From positions 34,356 to 98,355 of the forward strand of contig CAXTCJ010000009.1 in assembly GCA_964242215.1 (NCBI GenBank): a stretch of DNA of 64,000 nucleotides. Reading direction: 5' to 3'. The position numbers and the translations under genes are program-made. The notes beneath the pieces were generated by a model. It was not told the origin of the DNA and did not search any database. It saw nothing but the letters and a program-made list of their open reading frames with translations. Origin of the DNA: LMUY01 sp964242215 (GTDB taxonomy: Bacteria > Pseudomonadota > Alphaproteobacteria > Acetobacterales > Acetobacteraceae). Shown one piece after another: positions 57,993 to 64,000 of this stretch (the stretch's first letter is position 1; each line of letters begins with the position of its first letter).

Positions 57993-58361
57993 ATGGACGA
58001 CGAGCGGATTTGGGGCTCCGAGCAGGGTCTTTGGACGGGTGATCCAGAGAACTATCGCGTCACGATCGATGAGCAGTGCCTTATGGTGCTACCAGCCAAG
58101 CCCTTCATCGTGACCGGAAGGCAGGCTGCGGAGGCGGTGTCCGCCACGCCCCGATGGTCCAGCGTGATATTGGGGGACCGGCAGGTCGCTCGCCCGCAAG
58201 AGGGACTGATTGTGATTGCCTATACGGCACGGGCCGAGCGGCAGGGCGAGCAACCTTATGAGGCGCATTGCACGACGGTCTACCGTCGCCTTGAGCATGA
58301 TAAGTGGCGGGTGATTCAGCATCAGCAGACGCCACCTTTAGCCGGCTCGACCCAGGCGTAA
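57993..58361 (+). CDS. SnoaL/DUF4440-like protein
   Basis: About 122 residues from the ATG at 57993, which has GGGAG six to ten bases upstream; an ATG at 57972 is in frame. The pattern EQGLWTGDPENYRVTIDEQC, MVLPAKPFIVTGRQAAEAV, PRWSSVILGDRQVARPQEGL and the final WRVIQHQQTPP is that of the small NTF2-like DUF4440 family. These form cone-shaped dimers that may bind small molecules or act as isomerases. No specific reaction can be named. It follows the DUF892 gene by about 50 bases and may be cotranscribed with it. Confidence 0.75.
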   Translation: MDDERIWGSEQGLWTGDPENYRVTIDEQCLMVLPAKPFIVTGRQAAEAVSATPRWSSVILGDRQVARPQEGLIVIAYTARAERQGEQPYEAHCTTVYRRLEHDKWRVIQHQQTPPLAGSTQA

Positions 58362-58534
58362 GGACAGGAGATCTCGGCCGCGTCGACTTGCCAAGTGGTG
58401 GGGCTGGCGCGGCACGCCAGCGCTTATCGCCTCGACACCTACTAGGCGGAGGCTCGTGCGGGACTGACATCACTGAGCGGGTCTGATCGTGCATTCTACA
58501 TCGGAGTGGCGCGAACCTCTCGACTGCGTAGCAC

Positions 58535-58822
58535 TTGCCTGCTCCATCCGACCTTGATTCGACGCACCACTTCACACCAACGTCCGACAACAAACGATTC
58601 ACGTTTTATTACGGGGACATACTGCGCGACTTGGTTTTCTATGTGGCCATGGACGCGACCAATATCTTCCGGCTGATCGAAAACGACATAGCCACCGTGG
58701 TCATCGCGTCGGAGCGCCTAAGGGCGGAAATTGGTATCCTGCTCCAATCACAAGACCAGGCACATTGGTGGACGGCTAAACAATACCGTGCGGACGATGT
58801 TAGCGAAGTAACTCGTCACTGA
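58535..58822 (+). CDS. small hypothetical protein
   Basis: 95 residues from a TTG; no ATG is available near the front. It has an aromatic strand-rich N terminus (KRFTFYYGDILRDLVFYVAM) and a helical rest (IATVVIASERLRAEIGILLQ). The layout faintly resembles DUF1488, whose members are about 85-95 residues, but the match is weak. No ribosome site is evident. It could be a real small gene or a fragment; codon usage is less GC-biased than in the glycan genes. Confidence 0.35.
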   Translation: MPAPSDLDSTHHFTPTSDNKRFTFYYGDILRDLVFYVAMDATNIFRLIENDIATVVIASERLRAEIGILLQSQDQAHWWTAKQYRADDVSEVTRH

Positions 58823-58824
58823 GA

Positions 58825-59133
58825 TTACACAATCCTACGGTGCCGACCTAAGTAGGCGACGTCGGGTTTTCCAATCGACTGCTCCATATCAGCCTGAAGT
58901 TGACTGACCGCTCTACTGAATGCACGCGTTTGCTCGAGCAAGGTTGCCAGATTCTCTGCCGGGCTCAGGCCGAGATATTCGGGAGTGCCACCATGCTGAG
59001 GTTCCGTTTGACTTGAGCGGTCACCGGAATCATGCGGCAAACCATAGCCCTTGTCACAGCCCACTGTGACCGGATGATGGGACGTCGGTGCTGGAAATCT
59101 TAACGGGCGGCTTCCGAAGTGTCTTGAGAGCAC
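58825..59133 (-). CDS. small hypothetical protein, doubtful
   Basis: 102 codons on the minus strand, tail to tail with the small gene at 58535. The C-terminal half (YLGLSPAENLATLLEQTRAF, SRAVSQLQADMEQSIGKPDV) looks like a real helical segment; the N-terminal half is low in hydrophobics and may be non-coding. No family is recognised. The remaining DNA to 59264 shows nothing. Confidence 0.3.
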   Translation of the reverse strand: MLSRHFGSRPLRFPAPTSHHPVTVGCDKGYGLPHDSGDRSSQTEPQHGGTPEYLGLSPAENLATLLEQTRAFSRAVSQLQADMEQSIGKPDVAYLGRHRRIV

Positions 59134-59264
59134 GTCTTTAGTCTCCCGTGTAAGAGACTGATTTATATATCTCGGGCGCCTCGAAGTCCATGTAGGGCAA
59201 GCGGCTTCTGAGCCCTTTCACGCAGATGTGCCGTCTTGAGCATTTCGCGCGCCCAACCGGCCGG

Positions 59265-62200
59265 CTACGCCGCCATCTTCCCAGCCACCATCGCCAGCCG
59301 CCGCCGGATCGCTTCCAACTCGTAGCCGTCCGTCACTTTGGGCCCGCAGAACTGGCCCGGATCGCCAGCGTCCGGGTATAGTGTCGCGAACTCGTGCGCG
59401 TTGTGGAACATGCCGCGGCTCTCATCGTCCATGAAGCTTTCCGATGGCGCCCCCTCGGCAAGGATCACGTCGTGGGTGTCGAGTTCGACGTGGACGTAGT
59501 CCACCTGCTCAACGTTAGCCCGAATGATGGTGCTACCATTCACCAGGCAGCGCGCCGGGACCAACAGACCATCCAGGAACATCGCATGCTCCGGTGACAC
59601 CAGTAGGTCACGGCGTGGCAAGCCGTCACCGAGCGATCCCGCGCGGAAGCGGATTGGTTGCACGTTGGGATTGGCAGCCAAGAACCGCCCGGCGTAGGAG
59701 CGGCGGCCGATCCAGCGCACCGTTTTTATCTGGCCATTGGCCGTCAGAACGCTGTCGCCGATCGCTAGGATCTCCACCGGCATGTCGCCGCGGTTCGTCA
59801 GGATCAAGGTGCCGGGGCAATAGCAGGCGACACCCTCGGCCGACACCAGCGTGCCGCCCGCGCCGTCGCCCGCCACTTGGAACAAGTCCGACGCGTAATC
59901 TCCTGCGAGCTGAAGGCTCGCCTGCATCCCGCCCGCGCTCACCGTTAGCAGGTCCGTATTCGGGTCGACGAAGGCGCTAGCGCCCGTCGCAAAGGCGAGG
60001 GCGGTGAAATCCACTGCGCCACCGATCGACAAAACGATGTCCGAAGCAGCACCGCCGGCCAGGAGAAAGGTGCCGCCCGGATCGATCTGCGTCGCCGTCG
60101 CGACACCGCCGCTCTGCACAGCCTGGATGCCGCCGCTCGCCACCGTGTCGGAAACCGCCAGGCCGTAAACGTCCTCCCGGCCACCGATGATCTGCGTGGC
60201 CGAGGCGGTGCCGCCGGATGAGACCGCCAACTCGCCGGGGTCGTTGACCCGGATGCCGTTCACCGTCGCGCCATCGTCGATGGTCTCGACGCCGCCGTCA
60301 TTGACCTGGTTGCGGATCCCGGTGGCACCCTCGTCGAAGGTCACGCTGCCGCCGCTATTGACGACGACGTTGCTGATCGTGCCGCCGTCCTGCACGCTGA
60401 CGCTGCCGCCGCTGACGATCACCAGGTTGCTGAGTGTCTCGCCGGAGCCGACCGCGATGGCGGTGCTCACGACCTGCGCGGACAGCGTGACGGCCAGCAG
60501 CCCAGCCGCCGTTGCGCCCGCGGTGAGCGCCAAGCCGGCCAGGCTCGCGTCGGCGAGTGCGATCGTGAACAGCTGCCCACCATCGTTGACCGCGATCGTG
60601 GCCGCGCCCCCACTGGTAACGACGCTGGCCGTCGCGCCGGGCAGGGCTAGCGCGGAGAGCACGAGGGTCTGCGCTATCGCTAAACCGCCGACGACGCCGG
60701 TGTAGTCCTGCGGCTGGTCCACGACCAAGCTGCCCGTAGCACCGGCCGCGAAGGTCACGTTTTCGGCCGAGGCGCCGCCGAGTTCGAGCGTGCCGGTGGC
60801 GCTGATCGTGGCCGTGCTCGACCCGGTGATGGGCCCGGCCACCACGAGGCTGCCTTTCTCGACGGCCAGGTTCGTCTGGTTGACCGTCCCAGATAGAGTG
60901 AGCGTGCCGGTACCGACCTTGTCGAGTGTCGCCTCACCGCCGACATTCGGGACATCGGTGAAACGCAAGCCGTTCGCCGAGTTGACGATGCCGCCATTGG
61001 TCACGGTGCCGGTTACCGTGCTGTCCAAGTTGGCGCCCCCAACCTTCAGCGTGTTGCCGCCGAGCGCGAACGTGCCCGGCCCGGCGATCGAGCCGATATT
61101 CACCGCTTCGGACGCCGCCGAGGCATCGACCTGCACCGAAGCGTCGGTGGTCGTCACCTGCGCGCTACCCCCGTCGCCACGACCGACGAACCCCAGCACG
61201 GCGCCGCTCGTCAGCGTAACGGTGCCACTGCCGAGGGTGCTGTCGCCCCCGAACACCATGACGCCTGCATCGGTGATGGTGGCTGTGCCGACGGTGCCGC
61301 CCAATGCGATGATCACGGCACCGGCCTGGTTGTCGATCTGCGCCTGGCCGAGATCGGCGCCGTCGCCGAGGACGAGTGCCCCGCCGCTCTCGTCGGTGAT
61401 ATGCGCCGTGCCACCCCTCGCCCCGTAGGCAAAGGCTGTTGCACCGCCGATCTCGTTGATGATCGTCGCAGCGCCCGCGGTCGCACTGTAGAACACCGTG
61501 GAGGGTGCCACGGTCTCGTCCTGGGTACCGGAATTCGTAATCGTGGGGCTGGCGTCGGCCGTCGCGTTGTCGAAGAAGTCGGTCAGCCCGTCTTGGGTGT
61601 TGTTGATCGTGGCGCTGCCGGGCGAACTGCCGTCGAAGAACAGCAATCCGCCGATCGGGGCGGACGACTGGCCCGGGAACGCTGCCACCGCCTGCTCGGC
61701 CCTGTATGCCGCGACTTCCGGTGTGGTGCCGCTCGACACGACGTCCGCGATAATCTGGTCGATCGCGCGCGACAGGTCCGTCGTGGTGCGCGCCTGGTTG
61801 TTGATCGTGGCGCCGCCCGCCGTCGTGCCGCTGGCGAAGGCGATCAGCCCACCGACATCACCGTTGACCGGGACGTTGTCGATCGTGGCCGACCCGGCGG
61901 TCGCCGCGTTGGCGAACAGCAATACGCCACCCGAACTCGCAGTCGCGTTCAGCATGATCGTGGCCGAGCCGGCGGTGCTGCTGTCCACGAAGATCCCAGC
62001 GCCCGCGCCGTTGACGCTGATCGCGGCGCCCCCGGCCGTGGTTTGGTTGGTGAAGGCGAACGCGCCGCTGGTAACGGCGATCGTGGCAGAGCCGGCGGTG
62101 CTCGAATCCTCGAACCACGCCGCCCCGCCGCTGCTGACGTTGATCGTGGCACCACCCGCGGTGCTGCTGTCCTGGAACAGCACCGCACCGGCGCTGGCCG

Positions 62201-63680
62201 CCGCAAAGGTCGCCGCCTCGAACCGCGGCAGGGTCGTGCTGGACCCGCTCTGCACCGTGCGGGCGCTGCTGACGATCTGCGGGGTGCTCGCGAACACGTC
62301 GAAGCCGGCGGTGCCGGCCGTGGCCCCGCCGGTGAACACCGTCACACCCCCGGCATAGACCGTGTTGGCGCCGGTAGCCGTGCTGTCGGAGAAGCTCAGC
62401 ACGCCACTATTGTCGATCTTGATCCCGCCGCCCGATCCGCCAGGCAGGATCACCTCCGTGCCGGCATCGGTCACGTTGCCCTCGCCGCCGCCGGACGACA
62501 CGTACAGCGTGCCGCCGGCGTCGATCATCGTGTTGTCGTCGCTGCCGCCGTTCAGGTCGTACTGGGTGCCGCCGCTCAGCACCTGGACGTCGCTGGCGGT
62601 GGCGCCGGGCTCGATATACTCGATGCCGCCGGCGCTGATGACGCCGCCTGACACCGTGCCGCCACTCTCGACATACAGGAATCCGCCACTCCGCACCGTG
62701 CTGCCGGATGCCACGCCGCCGGACGACACGTATTCGATGCCGCCGTTCTGGATCACGCTGGAAACGGTGATGCCGTTGGCTTCAATGACCTCCGTCACCC
62801 CGTCGCCGACGACGTTGTTGGAGACGGTGATCGCCCCCGTGCTGACGATGACGTTGCTGAGGGTGAATGTGCCCCCAATCAGCTCCGTGGCACCCGACTC
62901 GGCCGTCAGGCCCACGGCCGTGCCGCCCTCGAACTGCAGCGTGCCACCGGACAACACGGTGGTGTCGGTCACCTGCGCCGGCAGGCTGATGTATCCCGTG
63001 TTGCTCGCGGTATCGACCACGGTGCCGTCCGGTGCGATCTCGCTGATATAGACCTCGCCGCCGTCCTGCACGTCCTGGATGGAGTAGCCAGCCAGGCCAC
63101 CGCTGACGTTCCCGTAGGACAGGGTGACCACGCCACCGCTACTCGTCAGCAGACCAAGTGGAACACCGTTGGACGTAAGGCTGGTAACCGGCCCCTGCGA
63201 GACCAGCACCTCCGTGCCGCCGCTGCCCACCGTCGTCCCGTCGATCTCGGCGGCGCCCGAGGTCACGATGATGGTTGTCAGCCCCGCAACCTGTATGCCG
63301 CCGGCCGTGATCTCCGCGCCTTGCACCACTCCGCCCAAGACGTACTGCGTCCCGCCGGCGACCTGGCTGTCCTCGGCCGTCCCGGAATAGATCGTCTGAG
63401 TGCCGCCGGTGCTGATGGTGGCAAAGCTGGCCACACCGCCGTCGATCTCCTCTGTACCGCCAGCGCCGACGTTGGTGTCGGCAGTCGTGCCGCCGCTACC
63501 GACGGAGAGATAGCCGCTGGCGGTGACGAAACTGTCCTCCGCCGATCCGCCTTCCCCGATCTCCCCGGTGCCAGTGCCGGTGATCGTCGTGTCCGTGACG
63601 TCGCCGCCGCTCACGACGTCCAGGGAATCGCCGTTTCCGATGAAGAGTCCGTCGGCGCTGCTTCCGCTCACATAGGGCAT
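59265..63680 (-). CDS. large Hint-domain surface protein with strand-loop-strand repeats
   Basis: About 1471 residues from the ATG at 63680 (GGAG upstream); a GTG at 63695 is in frame. Strand-loop-strand repeats fill residues ~10-470 (LDVVSGGDVTDTTITGTGTG, GGVASGSTVRSGGFLYVESG). A middle region of ~470-870 has a different Ala/Thr-rich repeat (STAGGATINVSSGG, TTAGGAAISVNGAG), and ~870-1010 resembles autotransporter-associated beta repeats (LDKVGTGTLTLSGTVNQTNL). The C-terminal ~190 residues are a Hint domain (CYCPGTLILTNRGDMPVEIL, LLVSPEHAMFLDGLLVPARC, LVNGSTII). It is nearly colinear with the Hint domain at 53074-53531. It is probably exported and processed. Confidence 0.85.
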   Translation of the reverse strand: MPYVSGSSADGLFIGNGDSLDVVSGGDVTDTTITGTGTGEIGEGGSAEDSFVTASGYLSVGSGGTTADTNVGAGGTEEIDGGVASFATISTGGTQTIYSGTAEDSQVAGGTQYVLGGVVQGAEITAGGIQVAGLTTIIVTSGAAEIDGTTVGSGGTEVLVSQGPVTSLTSNGVPLGLLTSSGGVVTLSYGNVSGGLAGYSIQDVQDGGEVYISEIAPDGTVVDTASNTGYISLPAQVTDTTVLSGGTLQFEGGTAVGLTAESGATELIGGTFTLSNVIVSTGAITVSNNVVGDGVTEVIEANGITVSSVIQNGGIEYVSSGGVASGSTVRSGGFLYVESGGTVSGGVISAGGIEYIEPGATASDVQVLSGGTQYDLNGGSDDNTMIDAGGTLYVSSGGGEGNVTDAGTEVILPGGSGGGIKIDNSGVLSFSDSTATGANTVYAGGVTVFTGGATAGTAGFDVFASTPQIVSSARTVQSGSSTTLPRFEAATFAAASAGAVLFQDSSTAGGATINVSSGGAAWFEDSSTAGSATIAVTSGAFAFTNQTTAGGAAISVNGAGAGIFVDSSTAGSATIMLNATASSGGVLLFANAATAGSATIDNVPVNGDVGGLIAFASGTTAGGATINNQARTTTDLSRAIDQIIADVVSSGTTPEVAAYRAEQAVAAFPGQSSAPIGGLLFFDGSSPGSATINNTQDGLTDFFDNATADASPTITNSGTQDETVAPSTVFYSATAGAATIINEIGGATAFAYGARGGTAHITDESGGALVLGDGADLGQAQIDNQAGAVIIALGGTVGTATITDAGVMVFGGDSTLGSGTVTLTSGAVLGFVGRGDGGSAQVTTTDASVQVDASAASEAVNIGSIAGPGTFALGGNTLKVGGANLDSTVTGTVTNGGIVNSANGLRFTDVPNVGGEATLDKVGTGTLTLSGTVNQTNLAVEKGSLVVAGPITGSSTATISATGTLELGGASAENVTFAAGATGSLVVDQPQDYTGVVGGLAIAQTLVLSALALPGATASVVTSGGAATIAVNDGGQLFTIALADASLAGLALTAGATAAGLLAVTLSAQVVSTAIAVGSGETLSNLVIVSGGSVSVQDGGTISNVVVNSGGSVTFDEGATGIRNQVNDGGVETIDDGATVNGIRVNDPGELAVSSGGTASATQIIGGREDVYGLAVSDTVASGGIQAVQSGGVATATQIDPGGTFLLAGGAASDIVLSIGGAVDFTALAFATGASAFVDPNTDLLTVSAGGMQASLQLAGDYASDLFQVAGDGAGGTLVSAEGVACYCPGTLILTNRGDMPVEILAIGDSVLTANGQIKTVRWIGRRSYAGRFLAANPNVQPIRFRAGSLGDGLPRRDLLVSPEHAMFLDGLLVPARCLVNGSTIIRANVEQVDYVHVELDTHDVILAEGAPSESFMDDESRGMFHNAHEFATLYPDAGDPGQFCGPKVTDGYELEAIRRRLAMVAGKMAA

Positions 63681-63936
63681 CACTGTCTCCGGCACGACTG
63701 CTGTGTTGCTGCCTGTCGAAGGTGTCCATCAACCGCCGGCGGCCACCGATTTGCTAGCGTCACCCCTTGCCCTCGTCGTCATCCGTTTGAATGACGCCCG
63801 ACAGATGACGTCAGCGAAATTGGCGCACTCGTCCATTGTCCTGCGCCCTTTTGTGCCGCCGAGCGCTGGCGGGCTACTGCGTCACATCTTTGCCCAAAAG
63901 CGATGGCCTAGATGTCAGGGTTAAAGGAGCTTCCCG
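63681..63936. other. divergent intergenic region
   Basis: This region separates the leftward Hint gene from a rightward gene at the window edge. It should hold both promoters, but no convincing -35/-10 pair was identified. A good AAAGGAG ribosome site lies at 63923-63929. Confidence 0.4.
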
Positions 63937-64000
63937 ATGACTGACACTCTTTCAACCGTTCACCATACGCTCGATAGACAGACCAAGGGAGTGCCTGGGG
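63937..64000 (+). CDS. start of an unidentified gene, cut by the window end
   Basis: An ATG at 63937 follows the ribosome site AAAGGAG by 7 bases. The 21 visible codons read MTDTLSTVHHTLDRQTKGVP and then G. This is too short for family assignment. The frame is open to the end of the window. Confidence 0.55.
   Translation, partial: MTDTLSTVHHTLDRQTKGVPG

Noticed and set aside
61401..62651. Long plus-strand frames opposite the large Hint gene
   Set aside because: They mirror the Gly/Thr-rich repeats of the minus-strand gene. Products are Arg/Asp/Val-rich and featureless.

Overview
The window is GC-rich and densely coded. It carries several protein families that are common in Rhodospirillales and Acetobacteraceae: Hint-domain proteins with strand-loop-strand passenger repeats, multi-domain glycosyltransferases, RPA-type plasmid replication initiator remnants, and many PIN and MazF toxin-antitoxin pairs. 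I infer an alphaproteobacterium, probably of the Acetobacteraceae. Nothing here fixes a species. The RepA and recombinase remnants fit a plasmid, a chromid or an integrated plasmid segment.

Layout. (1) 0-2.6 kb: three type II toxin-antitoxin modules (Phd/PIN, AbrB/MazF, XRE/PIN) around a Tn3-family transposase remnant. (2) 2.6-5.2 kb: a sulfur amino-acid cluster of an Rrf2 regulator with a cysteine set, a cysteine dioxygenase-like cupin and an FAD/NAD(P) oxidoreductase. (3) 5.4-18.8 kb: glycan enzymes (GT2-GT4 fusion, papain-like/TPR protein, PAPS-type sulfotransferase, O-acetyltransferases, an acetylesterase-glycosyltransferase-F5/8 fusion, FkbM methyltransferase) with a few unknown proteins. 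(4) 19.0-30.6 kb: cysD and a cysN-cysC fusion that make PAPS, then a second sulfotransferase and a tightly packed operon of HAD phosphatase, nucleotidyltransferase-kinase, nucleotidyltransferase, TPR-glycosyltransferase and alpha/beta hydrolase-TPR. (5) 30.6-40.0 kb: a leftward operon of a repeat protein, GT2, GT4 and TPR-glycosyltransferase, followed by a secreted beta-helix protein. (6) 40.3-50.4 kb: a divergent rightward operon of FkbH-like loading enzyme, acyl carrier protein, a 1304-residue triple glycosyltransferase (GT2-GT2-GT9), a WcbI-TPR-papain-like fusion and its partial duplicate. (7) 50.4-64 kb: two inverted Hint/strand-loop-strand surface proteins enclosing a graveyard of RepA, IS256, IS5 and toxin fragments, plus a third sulfotransferase with an 84-bp tandem repeat, a DUF892 protein and a SnoaL-like protein. 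A tyrosine recombinase relic and another RepA relic lie just outside the first Hint gene.

Taken together, 5-57 kb reads as a locus for a surface polysaccharide that is sulfated, O-acylated and possibly O-methylated. CysD/CysNC supply PAPS. Three sulfotransferases and several acetyl or acyl enzymes decorate the chain, and the FkbH-ACP pair probably supplies a glyceryl or related acyl unit. I see no polymerase, flippase or ABC exporter, so assembly and export must be encoded elsewhere. No tRNA, rRNA or CRISPR array was seen.
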